The notes: generated by a model not told the origin, from the letters alone. A stretch of DNA of 35,204 bases from Nostoc sp. LEGE 12450 (GCF_015206895.1 NZ_JADEXU010000081.1:1-35204), one strand, 5' to 3'; positions 8,125-15,749 are shown, counted from the stretch's first letter. Numbers and translations: made by a program.

Positions 8125-8295
8125 ACCGTTGTGACCACCCCAGCCCTGCTCACAGTCAGCGCGTTCCACGCAACCTTCCACGCGCTATCGCTGCTGGTTA
8201 CAATCCTTGTGTTCCTGGCGATCGCCTACAAGGTGTTCAAACGCGACGAGGTATCCGAACCTGTTTCCCAGAGCGATCGAATTGGTCGTCGGTGA
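8125..8295 (+). pseudogene. Tail of a membrane protein cut at the inverted-repeat element
   Basis: The frame from 8125 to TGA 8293-8295 reads TVVTTPALLTVSAFHATFHA, then a hydrophobic run LSLLVTILVFLAIAYKVF, then a basic/acidic tail KRDEVSEP and so on. This looks like the last transmembrane helix and cytoplasmic tail of an integral membrane protein. No start codon or earlier helices remain, because the left side is replaced by the inverted-repeat element. It is GC-rich like the following CPBP gene, and may have come with it. Family not recognised. Confidence 0.5.
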
Positions 8296-8346
8296 TCTCG
8301 TCAGTTCGTAAAACCATCAGCAAATGGATCAAAGGAGTTGATCATC

Positions 8347-9090
8347 ATGTCTAAAGTGCCTTCTAACTATTCGCAGCAGCCATGGAAGTCCCCCATCGCG
8401 TCCTCGGAGCAGTCTGCACCTAACAAGCCCTCCCGTCCGGGCTGGCTTGAGATCATTGTGGGTCTTGTCGTCTTGGCGATCGTCGGATTCGGGGTTGGCT
8501 CGCTACTCAGGCGGCTCGGTTTTGACCCCGTGGTCTACGGACTGATTTTGACTTCGTGGACGGGTGTCGCCACGCTAACCGCGTTCGCGGTGGCTGTGCG
8601 GCTGCGGATTCGTTCCCTGAACGCCTTCGGTGTGCGTCCGGTCTCTAAGCGCTGGTTGCTCATTGCGATCGGAGTCGGACTGGTTGCCTTTGTACTCAAG
8701 GGATTGGCAGTTCTGGGCTGGATTCAGATCACCGGGAACACCAACAATGTTCAGGGTGTGTACGCAGAGGGTGGTAGCGGCGGAGTACTATCCCTGGTTT
8801 TAGCCACGTTGTTCCTCGGTATCGTCACGCCTCTTGGCGAGGAGTTGTTCTTTCGAGGTGTCGTCGCTAACGCGCTGCTGCGCTACGGTTCGTTCATCGG
8901 GGTCGTGGGTAGCACCGTGATCTTTGCCCTTTGTCATGGCATCAACATCGTCTTTCCCGCAGCCGTAGTCGCGGGTCTCGCCACTGCCGAGGTCTTCCGC
9001 CGCAGCGGCTCGGTCTGGACTGCTGTCATTGTTCACGTCGTTTTCAACTTGCCCACAATTCCGGTGATGGTAGCTGCTGGCATGGGCTGA
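8347..9090 (+). CDS. CPBP-family intramembrane metalloprotease (CAAX prenyl protease 2 type)
   Basis: A 247-residue membrane protein with about six to eight hydrophobic helices. The family's glutamate and histidine motifs are present: Glu165-Glu166 with Arg170 (GEELFFRG), His197 (FALCHGIN), and His230 with Asn234 (HVVFN). These residues form the active site of Rce1-like/Abi proteases. Roles in bacteria include protein processing, bacteriocin self-immunity and stress; the role here is unknown. AAGGAG at 8331-8336 supports ATG 8347 over the TTG at 8338. It lies 28 nt before a second, quite different CPBP gene. GC content is higher than in the lipase gene before it. Confidence 0.9.
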   Translation: MSKVPSNYSQQPWKSPIASSEQSAPNKPSRPGWLEIIVGLVVLAIVGFGVGSLLRRLGFDPVVYGLILTSWTGVATLTAFAVAVRLRIRSLNAFGVRPVSKRWLLIAIGVGLVAFVLKGLAVLGWIQITGNTNNVQGVYAEGGSGGVLSLVLATLFLGIVTPLGEELFFRGVVANALLRYGSFIGVVGSTVIFALCHGINIVFPAAVVAGLATAEVFRRSGSVWTAVIVHVVFNLPTIPVMVAAGMG

Positions 9091-9118
9091 TAGGACGGAT
9101 CATCTGGAGGTTAAACCA

Positions 9119-9910
9119 ATGGCAATTCTGAAACAATTCGGGATTTTATTTGTATTGGGCAGTGTGGGAATTGTGATGTACACGATCGCGTCTATTCCTT
9201 TAGTCGAGCAACAGTTAGCGAAACTGTCTCCAGAAATGCTCGAAAAAGTGCCGCCATTGTGGATTTTAATGCTTCTGCAAGGACTACAGTATTCAATTCT
9301 ACTGGCAATTAGCATTCTAATCGGAATTGGTTGCGCCTATCGTATTGGATTAAGCTCCCATTTGATTGATCATTGGGTGTTTCACACCGCTAAGTCTCCA
9401 TCTTTTGCCGTTGAGATGAAGTGGAGCTTGGGTGTGGGTGCAGCGGCGGCGATCGTTCTCTTGTTGCTCGATCAGTTGATGCAACCTGTCCTACCTGAAG
9501 CGCTACGGGCAGCCAATAATACAGAGCCAAGTTGGTTGAATTTGCTCACAGCAATGTTCTATGGCGGCATCACTGAGGAAATTTTGATGCGCTGGGGTTT
9601 AATGTCGCTGCTTGTTTGGATCGCGTGGAAAGGGCTAAAACAAGGCGTTACGTTGCCAAGTCAAGGGATTTACCAGGGTGCGATCACTCTAGCCGCGTTG
9701 GTATTTGGACTACTACACCTGCCAGCGACTGCCGCGATCGTTCCCCTCACTCCAGTTGTGATTATTCGGGCATTGTTACTGAATGGGATTGTGGGGATTG
9801 CGTTTGGCTGGCTCTTTTGGCAATATTCGCTAGAAGCTGCAATGTTAGCCCATATCAGCTTTCATGCTTTTGCCTCTGTTCTTAGCGGTTTACTGGCAAG
9901 GTTGGCTTAA
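9119..9910 (+). CDS. CPBP-family intramembrane metalloprotease, second copy
   Basis: A 263-residue multi-helix membrane protein with the CPBP signature: Glu153-Glu154 and Arg158 (ITEEILMRWG), His200 (FGLLHLP), and His245/His249 (AHISFHAFAS). The match to the canonical FxxxH and HxxxN motifs is looser than in the preceding gene; the last motif carries a histidine where asparagine is common. A GGAGG just upstream supports ATG 9119. Position and orientation suggest an operon with the first CPBP gene, but sequence differences show they are not a recent duplication. Codon use looks more typical of the cyanobacterium. Confidence 0.85.
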   Translation: MAILKQFGILFVLGSVGIVMYTIASIPLVEQQLAKLSPEMLEKVPPLWILMLLQGLQYSILLAISILIGIGCAYRIGLSSHLIDHWVFHTAKSPSFAVEMKWSLGVGAAAAIVLLLLDQLMQPVLPEALRAANNTEPSWLNLLTAMFYGGITEEILMRWGLMSLLVWIAWKGLKQGVTLPSQGIYQGAITLAALVFGLLHLPATAAIVPLTPVVIIRALLLNGIVGIAFGWLFWQYSLEAAMLAHISFHAFASVLSGLLARLA

Positions 9911-9928
9911 GTTTTGGAATAGATATCG

Positions 9929-10011
9929 TAGGGCTAGCACTGCCCACAAAGCTTTACCGTGAAGGGTTTTAAAAAGAAAGGTTTTAAAAATGGTGGGCGA
10001 TGCCCACTACT
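9929..10011. repeat. Small dispersed palindromic repeat
   Basis: The left arm GTAGGGCTAGCACTGCCCAC (9929-9948) is roughly the inverse of the right arm GTGGGCGATGCCCACTAC (9994-10011). The right arm is itself a near-palindrome. Between them, AGGTTTTAAAAA-like text occurs twice in tandem (about 9965-9991). GTGGGC-N3-GCCCAC elements are common dispersed repeats in filamentous cyanobacteria. It lies after the second CPBP gene and could also help end transcription. Confidence 0.55.
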
Positions 10012-10175
10012 TGAATTGATGCTCAACTCTACAGTTTTAAGGTGGTAAATCAAATGATTCAGTGCAAAGATTTTGCGCCTCGGATTACTGAACGGGGACC
10101 CTTCGGCGGAGCTTCCGATTATGGATCCTTCTCTGAGGTTGTGAGTGCTGAAAATCAGTGGATTGAAAATACAAC

Positions 10176-10462
10176 GATACAGGTGAGAATGGCACTAAGT
10201 TAAGCACAAAGCCTTGATATAACTGGTTTTTGGGTGTGGGGTGTAGGGTGTGGGGAATCAAGAAAATGTTGAACTCCTTGACGCAACTAAAGTTTAATTG
10301 TCTTAAACACTACACCCTACCCCCAACACCCTTCCCTAGCGAGGTTTCACGTTTTCTTAGTGACATTCCGCTCTTACTCCTTGACTCCTTAATCGCATAA
10401 ATACCTGTAATCATTACGGTGTATAGCTTAAAGCTTTTCTTAGTGCCATTCGATACAGGTGA
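10176..10462. repeat. 11-bp direct repeats flanking the insertion (target-site duplication)
   Basis: GATACAGGTGA occurs at 10176-10186 and again at 10452-10462, directly next to the two inverted-repeat tips. Only one copy is needed to rebuild the interrupted reading frame, as expected for a target duplication made during transposition. Confidence 0.85.
10187..10451. mobile_element. 265-bp MITE-like insertion with target-site duplication
   Basis: The ends are inverted repeats: GAATGGCACTAAG at 10187-10199 and its complement CTTAGTGCCATTC at 10439-10451. The similarity extends a few more bases inward. It is flanked by the direct repeat GATACAGGTGA (10176-10186 and 10452-10462), an 11-bp target duplication. 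Inside are an imperfect hairpin of GGGTGT-rich and ACACCC-rich arms (about 10233-10257 and 10304-10330) and an extra end-like sequence, TTTTCTTAGTGACATTC (about 10351-10368). No ORF codes for a transposase, so it must be moved in trans. IS4-type families make duplications of about this length, but the parent is not identified. Confidence 0.85.
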
Positions 10463-10637
10463 TCAATGTTGAAACCGTTGTTTTACCAGATAGCTTGAAA
10501 AGCACAAGTGATGGTGTCTACGGCGTGACAGTCAGTAATGGGGTCTACCCAGTGATGATCAGCCAGGGCGTTACAGTCAATTGCTTTCAATGTGTGCGTG
10601 TGTGGTACAGAGAATAAGCTTCACCGGAGAAGAAATA

Positions 10638-11015
10638 ATGAAACGATTTACCTTGTTTACTTTCCTGTACCTCGCGCTGGGAGTTTGCCTGAGTGCGATC
10701 GCGCTTGGATACCCAAACCTGCCTTCGGGTCTTCAAACAAGCTTGTTCATTAGTGCAGGAACGTCCTATATCGCTTGTATTCTCAGTACCTTTCCATTTT
10801 GGCGTGAGACAGCGATCCGCTTCTATCGCAGGCGGAATTCATCGGTAATTCTACCCTGGTTAGTGATTGGAGTGAACATTGTTTGGATGCTCTGGGAAGT
10901 TCAGAGTCAGAACTGGGCAATGGAAGCCATTTTACAAGCGTTTTCGCGGCTAATAGTTGTCTTACTGTTTGCAGAAATCATTGTGATTACATGGCAAGTG
11001 AATTCTGAACATTAG
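10638..11015 (+). CDS. Small integral membrane protein of unknown function
   Basis: A 125-residue protein with about four predicted membrane helices: roughly residues 5-24 (LYLALGVCLSAIALGY region), 31-50, 70-87 and 98-118. Short loops include the basic stretch RFYRRRN. GGAGA at about 10626 lies before ATG 10638; an upstream in-frame TTG (10581) would overlap the broken gene and is rejected. I recognise no family. It follows the MITE-disrupted gene by 20 nt and may have been its operon partner. Confidence 0.65.
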   Translation: MKRFTLFTFLYLALGVCLSAIALGYPNLPSGLQTSLFISAGTSYIACILSTFPFWRETAIRFYRRRNSSVILPWLVIGVNIVWMLWEVQSQNWAMEAILQAFSRLIVVLLFAEIIVITWQVNSEH

Positions 11016-11093
11016 GGTCTGAATCGGATGATGCCGAAACAAACTCGTTTCAGCAACGCGAGATAGAGTCAAACGTACTACATGAGGAACACC

Positions 11094-11495
11094 ATGAATA
11101 AGCCAAAGTTTTTTGTTACCCCTGGTTATGGGGAATATCTGTTAAATCAATTGCATTACTCACAAGCGGTAAAAATTGACAATCGAGTGGAGATATCAGG
11201 GCAAGGCGGCTGGGATGACAATCTGCAAATTACCGAATCGCTTGCAGACGAGATTGCTCAGGCGTTCCGGAACGTCGAGCAAACCTTGGCGACGGCTGGT
11301 GCGGGTTGGGAGCATGTGGTTCACGTTAATTCTTACCATGTTGGCGGGTTCCCCCCGGAGGTTAACGAAGTGATGTCCAAGCTATTTCGTCATTATATGC
11401 CGAACCACGCTCCAATCTGGACACAGGTAGGAGTCGCGACGCTTGGACTACCCACGATGCGGATTGAAATTCGCGTGACTGCAATTGTTCCGTGA
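11094..11495 (+). CDS. Rid-family protein (YjgF/YER057c/UK114)
   Basis: A 133-residue Rid-fold protein: SGQGGW loop, helix DEIAQAFRNVEQTLATAGAG, HVVHVNSYHVGG strand, and ending TMRIEIRVTAIVP. In RidA the arginine that binds the imine substrate's carboxylate lies in the ARS-VEV strand; here that segment reads HAPIWTQVGV and the arginine is missing. It is therefore probably not a classical 2-aminoacrylate deaminase but one of the Rid subfamilies without a known reaction. GAGG at 11084-11087 supports ATG 11094. The next frame overlaps its stop codon. Its start region is copied at 6406-6425. Confidence 0.85.
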   Translation: MNKPKFFVTPGYGEYLLNQLHYSQAVKIDNRVEISGQGGWDDNLQITESLADEIAQAFRNVEQTLATAGAGWEHVVHVNSYHVGGFPPEVNEVMSKLFRHYMPNHAPIWTQVGVATLGLPTMRIEIRVTAIVP

Positions 11496-11824
11496 GTTTT
11501 GCAAGCGTTAATAACACAATTTATGCTGCTCGAAAACTGGTCTATTACTTAAAAAGAGAACTCAAGAGTGTGAATTCACAAACAGCTCAAACCACCACTA
11601 ATGCTGACGAGTCGGCAATCCGTGCTTTCCTTTACCAGATGATTGATGCTTGGAATCGAGGTAGCGGGGAAGGCTTTGCTGCCCCGTTCAGCAAAACTGC
11701 CGATTTCCTCACGTTCGAGGGCACACATTTCAAGGGTCGAAAAGAAATCGCTGCATTTCATCAGCAAGCGTTACCTCGTTGCAGGTCTCAAAGCGAGTGG
11801 AGTAATCACTCCGACGCAAATTGA
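11492..11824 (+). pseudogene. Truncated SgcJ/EcaC-type (SnoaL-like) protein
   Basis: The frame contains DESAIRAFLYQMIDAWNRGS, FSKTADFLTFEGTHFKGR and KEIAAFHQQ. This is the N-terminal half of the SgcJ/EcaC NTF2-like family, normally about 130-150 residues. After FHQQ the text becomes unrelated (ALPRCRSQSEWSNHSDAN) and stops. A different frame of the same DNA reads YLVAGLKASGVITPTQ, which looks like the tail of another gene. Start is uncertain: GTG 11492 overlaps the Rid stop, and GTG 11570 is closer to the family's usual beginning. Probably a non-functional fusion at a deletion. Confidence 0.6.
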
Positions 11825-11860
11825 TGCAAAATAAAACCAATCTCCATCAGGAGGGCAATC

Positions 11861-12355
11861 ATGAAACCTCAACTCATTTTCGGAGTACTAATGATCGCAA
11901 CAGGATTGCTCGGAGGTTCATTCACTCATCCCGCGATAGCGAAGCGCTGCTGCGTTTGCGAAGCATTAGCGAGTCTTCGAGCGTCAGCGCAGATCGCACA
12001 CAGCATTCCTCCACAACAAACCTCCCCCATTCTGATCGCCACTGCCTACACTGATTTAACCTTACCTACCTTACGCCAAGGCGATCGCGGCAGAGACGTG
12101 CAATTGTTACAACGCATTCTTCAAGACAATGGCTTTTTAGGAGCCGCAGGTGTGAGGTTAGGCAATCCAAGAGGGGCAATCGTCGATGGCATCTTTGGTG
12201 CGGTCACAGCGTCTGCGGTACGCGATCTCCAGAGACGACACAGAATCTTAGTTACAGGGCGAGTCAATCCAACCACCTGGGAAGTCCTGGATATGCACGA
12301 AAACCCCTATCGATCCGCGCTTCCCTGGAAACAACAGAACATTACACAACCATAA
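11861..12355 (+). CDS. Secreted peptidoglycan-binding-domain protein
   Basis: A 164-residue exported protein. Residues 1-27 form a signal peptide ending PAIA. A peptidoglycan-binding domain (PG_binding_1) covers about 69-143: LRQGDRGRDVQLLQRILQDN, then DGIFGAVTASAVRDLQRR, then VTGRVNPTTWEVL. It should bind the cell wall in the periplasm; no catalytic domain is attached. AGGAGGG lies just before ATG 11861. Residues 28-48 (KRCCVCEALASLRASAQIAHS) are odd, with three cysteines, and are encoded by GCGAAGCGCTGC-like repeat DNA. That segment may be an in-frame repeat insertion just after the cleavage site. Confidence 0.85.
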   Translation: MKPQLIFGVLMIATGLLGGSFTHPAIAKRCCVCEALASLRASAQIAHSIPPQQTSPILIATAYTDLTLPTLRQGDRGRDVQLLQRILQDNGFLGAAGVRLGNPRGAIVDGIFGAVTASAVRDLQRRHRILVTGRVNPTTWEVLDMHENPYRSALPWKQQNITQP

Positions 12356-12372
12356 GCCACAGAAGATTTCTA

Positions 12373-12666
12373 ATGAACCGAAAGATTCTTTCAATCAAAA
12401 TCACAACTACAACCATAATCGCAATCACAATTCTGTTCGGCGTACTCCTACTGTTCAATTTTCTATCCCTGGCTCAAGTCAGTTCACAAGTGATTCCCAG
12501 AATCGAATTGATCGAAGGTTCTGAAGGGATTTCACCCAGCTACCGTTTGGTCATCAGCCTGTCGCAGGACAATGTTTATGTCTTCTGTCCGACTGACTTC
12601 GAGCCACAGTTGGACTATCTGCGAAATGTGAAGGCGATTCAATGTAAGCCGTTTACCAGTCCCTAG
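12373..12666 (+). CDS. Small membrane-anchored or secreted protein, unknown
   Basis: A 97-residue protein with a long hydrophobic N-terminus (about residues 10-34, rich in Thr and Ile, then LLLFNFLSLAQ), suggesting a signal anchor or signal peptide. The remainder is a compact domain with two cysteines (VFCPTDF and IQCKPF) that could pair in the periplasm. It lies 17 nt after the peptidoglycan-binding protein gene and is likely in its operon. No family recognised. Confidence 0.6.
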   Translation: MNRKILSIKITTTTIIAITILFGVLLLFNFLSLAQVSSQVIPRIELIEGSEGISPSYRLVISLSQDNVYVFCPTDFEPQLDYLRNVKAIQCKPFTSP

Positions 12667-12738
12667 AAGTAAACCAATGAGGGGCAACAGCATAACAACT
12701 CACACCACTTTGTTGCTTTGAACAGAAGAGAGATTCAG

Positions 12739-12992
12739 ATGTCAGAGAACAATAAAGCAATTTTAGAAGCGGCAAACGCGGCGATCGCGATCGCCAACAT
12801 TCGCGGCGGCTCCGAATATGGCAAGGCATGGCACGAAGGCGGCATCAGCCTCGCCAAGACGCTCGGCGCGAGCCTGCTGACCGTCGAGGGCGTGTAGCCC
12901 TCACCGCCGGCAATGCGTGTGTCAACGACATCCTCGCTGACTACCTCATCGGTCTCAAAATCCCCGCAGACGGCGTTCGCTGCGTCCTTTAG
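12739..12992 (+). pseudogene. Three-part chimeric remnant: SnoaL-like start, prolyl-oligopeptidase piece, hydrolase tail
   Basis: ATG 12739 starts MSENNKAILEAANAAIA, a copy of the intact SnoaL-like gene at 5892. At a doubled HIP1 site (GCGATCGCGATCGCC) the frame changes to NIRGGSEYGKAWHEGG, a prolyl-oligopeptidase-type motif. It then reads SLAKTLGASLLTVEGV and stops at 12895-12897. In another frame the DNA goes on with NACVNDILADYLIGLKIPAD, then GVRC, ending at TAG 12990-12992. This resembles the C-terminal domain of TAP-like alpha/beta hydrolases. Three unrelated genes are thus fused. The right part is GC-rich. Confidence 0.65.
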
Positions 12993-13097
12993 GCGCGTTG
13001 GGATACTGAGTCCATCTCGCAACAGCTTACGCCATAAGCTATTTAGAGCATTCTGCAATTCCTCATTCCCAATAACTCAAATTAGGAGAAATACCTC

Positions 13098-13739
13098 ATG
13101 TCTACATTCAAGTACAATCGGTTAGACAAAAATAATGCTGCGGTGCTGCTGGTCGATCACCAAACTGGACTGTTCTCACTTGTGCGTGATATTGGTGCAG
13201 CCGACTTCAAAAATAATGTGTTAGCACTGGCAAGTGCAGCCAAGTTTTTTAACCTGCCTACAGTTTTGACAACTAGCTTTGAGGATGGCCCCAATGGTGT
13301 CATCATCCCTGAACTGAAAGAGAAGTTTCCCGATGCTCCCTTTATTCCCCGCCCCGGACAGATCAACGCTTGGGACAATGAGGACTTTGTGAAAGCAGTA
13401 GAAGCCACAGGCAAAAAGCAATTAATCATTGCCGGAATTGTGACCGATGTATGTGTTACTTTTTGTGCGCTTTCGGCATTGGAGGCAGGTTATGACGTTT
13501 TTGTTGTCACCGATGCCTCTGGAACCTTCGATGAAGCCTGTCGCTATGCAGCTTGGGATCGAATGTCTCGTGCTGGAGTTCAGTTAGTCAATTGGTTTAG
13601 CGTTGTGTGTGAATTGCACCGTGATTGGCGTAACGATATTGAAGGGCTAGGTAGTCTTTTAGCAGGGTTTATTCCTGACTACAAAAACCTGATGACCAGC
13701 TATGCAGCAAACTCAAGTGCTGGATCTCCCAGTAAATAA
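13098..13739 (+). CDS. ycaC: YcaC-like isochorismatase-family hydrolase
   Basis: A 213-residue protein that follows E. coli YcaC along its whole length as I recall it: RLDKNNAAVLLVDHQTGL at the start, INAWDNEDFVKAVEATGKKQ in the middle, and CELHRDWRNDIEGL and IPDYKNLMTSY at the end. Catalytic Asp20 (LLVDHQ) and Cys119 (VTDVCV) are present. YcaC forms an octamer and its natural substrate is unknown, so only hydrolase is claimed. AGGAGAAA lies before the ATG. It lies downstream of the chimeric pseudogene. A hairpin region follows (13772-13870). Confidence 0.92.
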   Translation: MSTFKYNRLDKNNAAVLLVDHQTGLFSLVRDIGAADFKNNVLALASAAKFFNLPTVLTTSFEDGPNGVIIPELKEKFPDAPFIPRPGQINAWDNEDFVKAVEATGKKQLIIAGIVTDVCVTFCALSALEAGYDVFVVTDASGTFDEACRYAAWDRMSRAGVQLVNWFSVVCELHRDWRNDIEGLGSLLAGFIPDYKNLMTSYAANSSAGSPSK

Positions 13740-13771
13740 TGAGAAAGCGTCTATTTTAGGGAGATCCAATA

Positions 13772-13870
13772 AATAAATCAGCCCAGCCGTCGCTTTCGCC
13801 TTGAGGGCGAAAGCGCCTAGATATCTCGGTTTTGCCAAAAATATTATTGATACGGCTGGGCTGATTTATT
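13772..13870. repeat. Nested inverted repeats (possible terminator or MITE relic)
   Basis: A perfect 19-bp inverted repeat, AATAAATCAGCCCAGCCGT, lies at 13772-13790 with its complement at 13852-13870. Nested inside is a second perfect hairpin, CGCTTTCGCC (13791-13800), 5-nt loop, GGCGAAAGCG (13806-13815). It begins 32 bp after the ycaC stop and lies before the porin gene, so it could end transcription in both directions. The double-hairpin layout also resembles a small non-autonomous repeat. Confidence 0.6.
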
Positions 13871-14013
13871 CTTGGCAAGTGCCTTAGCTCGTGTGTAACT
13901 GAGTTGGTATTGTCATCGCTAGGTTATCAACTTTACTTGAAACATAGCGGTGACAACTACTTCTTGGTAAAAAATTGCCGAACAATCTGGTGTCTCTAAG
14001 GTGGTTGTTCTTA

Positions 14014-15567
14014 ATGAAACTTTTTTCTCAATTAATTCTCTCGTCATCTCTGATCTTTGGAGTGTGCCTTACTCAGCAATGCCTTTCTAGGTCTGCTACT
14101 GCCGAAGATACGTTGCCCGATCAAGTCACATCTGTGAATCAGCTTACTGATGTGCAGCCTACAGATTGGGCATTACAAGCATTACAAGCATTAGTCGATC
14201 GCTACGACTGCATTGGTGGTTATCCCGATCAAAAATTTCAAGGCAATCGCTCAATCACTCGCTATGAATTTGCTGTCGGGTTGAATGCTTGTCTGGCTCG
14301 GCTCAATCAGCTACTAGAAAGTACGACAGCAGATGTGATTAAGAGAGAAGATTTACAAACTTTGCAAAGACTTCAAAAGGAATTTGCAGCAGAACTCTCA
14401 ATATTGCGTGGACGGGTAGATTCCTTAGCAACACGCACAGATCAATTCGAGTCTCAGCAATTCTCGACGACGACAAAATTTACTGGAGAAGTAGTTTTTG
14501 CGGTGAGTGGTGCATTTGACGATGATAAAGCTGTACCAGCAGGAGAAACACCTGGCTCCAGGGGTAAGGTCGGTGATAATATCATTTTTAGCGATCGCGT
14601 GCGGTTGATCTTTAACACCAGTTTTACGGGGCAAGATTTACTAAGAATTCGATTTCAGGCTGGCAATATTCCTAACTTTAGGGAAGCTACAGGAACAAAT
14701 ATGGCTCGCCTAAGTTTTGATAGTGATACAGGCAATCAGTTAATTTTAAATCAACTCTATTATGAATTTCCCATCGGATCTGCTGTTAAGGTGACTGCGA
14801 TCGCCCAGGGTACCTTGTTTGATGTGGTCGATACGATTAACCCTCTATTGGGAAGTGATGGCAGAGGTTCTATCTCCGCATTTGGGATTCGCAGCCCCAT
14901 CTACCGTGAAGAAACAGGTGGGACAGGCATTGGTATCAGTTATAACTTTAACTCAGCCATGAATTTGGCAATGGTTTATCTTGCTAATGAAGCTTATAAC
15001 CCTACTGCGGCGGGATTATTTGATGGTTCCTACTCTGCTCTAGCACAACTAACATTCCAACCCACAAAATCCTTAATTTTTGGCTTAACCTATGCTCGTT
15101 CTTTAAATGCGATCAATATCGGTACAAGTAGTACCATTACCAATGACCCCTTCAATGGAGCCAGTAACAACATTATTGGGAATAGCTATAGTCTTGCAGC
15201 TTCCTGGCTCATCAACCCTGCCTTGAGGTTAGGGGGATGGGTAGGATATCTCCAGGCATCGGCGCAAGATATCCCCAATGATCCCAGCGCTGAGATTTTT
15301 TACTATGCTGTTAATTTCGGATTCCCAGATTTGGGCAAGGAAGGCAACCTATTGGGCTTTGTCTTTGGACAACCCCCCAAAGTTATCAGCAATGAGTTTG
15401 GGGTAGTAGATCGCAACACCTCATTGCATTTCGAAGCCTTATATCGATTTCAAGTGAACGATAATGTCTCAATTACCCCTGGTGCGATTGCTATTATCAA
15501 CCCCGATCACAACAGCAATAATGACACGATTTTTGTTGGCACGATTCGGACGACGTTTCAGTTTTAG
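14014..15567 (+). CDS. Cyanobacterial SLH/OprB-type porin (iron uptake porin family)
   Basis: A 517-residue outer-membrane protein. Signal peptide about 1-30; SLH domain about 42-100 (DVQPTDWALQALQALVDRYD, GGYPDQKFQGNRSITRYEFA), which grips the cell wall; coiled coil about 104-147; then a beta-barrel of the OprB type up to a terminal phenylalanine (TTFQF), the usual outer-membrane assembly signal. Cyanobacterial relatives are annotated as iron uptake porins and pass small solutes or inorganic ions. ATG 14014 is preferred over an upstream TTG because AAGGTGG lies about 9 nt before it and the signal peptide then starts correctly (MKLFSQ). It looks complete. Confidence 0.93.
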   Translation: MKLFSQLILSSSLIFGVCLTQQCLSRSATAEDTLPDQVTSVNQLTDVQPTDWALQALQALVDRYDCIGGYPDQKFQGNRSITRYEFAVGLNACLARLNQLLESTTADVIKREDLQTLQRLQKEFAAELSILRGRVDSLATRTDQFESQQFSTTTKFTGEVVFAVSGAFDDDKAVPAGETPGSRGKVGDNIIFSDRVRLIFNTSFTGQDLLRIRFQAGNIPNFREATGTNMARLSFDSDTGNQLILNQLYYEFPIGSAVKVTAIAQGTLFDVVDTINPLLGSDGRGSISAFGIRSPIYREETGGTGIGISYNFNSAMNLAMVYLANEAYNPTAAGLFDGSYSALAQLTFQPTKSLIFGLTYARSLNAINIGTSSTITNDPFNGASNNIIGNSYSLAASWLINPALRLGGWVGYLQASAQDIPNDPSAEIFYYAVNFGFPDLGKEGNLLGFVFGQPPKVISNEFGVVDRNTSLHFEALYRFQVNDNVSITPGAIAIINPDHNSNNDTIFVGTIRTTFQF

Positions 15568-15749
15568 GGTCTGGGTCTGTACAGGCACGGTAAGGCACAA
15601 GCCTTGAGAAAAGATACCAGCCGTGTTTCGAGTTGATTCGTTGTGTAGCGTGGATCTGGATTATGACGGCTGTTATAGGAGTGAAAGCGGCCTCCCTAAG
15701 AGCCGTTTCCTTTTTTAACTATCAAATTTTACCCGGAACGTTAAATTCT

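Larger units (their letters stand above)
10054..10617 (+). pseudogene. Unknown 95-aa protein gene interrupted by a miniature element
   Basis: ATG 10054 begins a frame reading MIQCKDFAPRITERGPFGGA and onward to ENTTIQV, where the element at 10187-10451 interrupts it. Removing the element plus one copy of the 11-bp repeat joins codon GTG exactly to ATC and continues INVETVVLPDSLKS to CFQCVRVWYRE, with TAA at 10615-10617. The restored protein is 95 residues, with no family I recognise and no signal peptide. The exact frame restoration shows that it was a real gene until recently. Confidence 0.7.

Noticed and set aside
12735..13058. 107-codon minus-strand ORF across the chimeric remnant
   Set aside because: The plus strand shows clear gene fragments with known motifs; the antisense frame has none.
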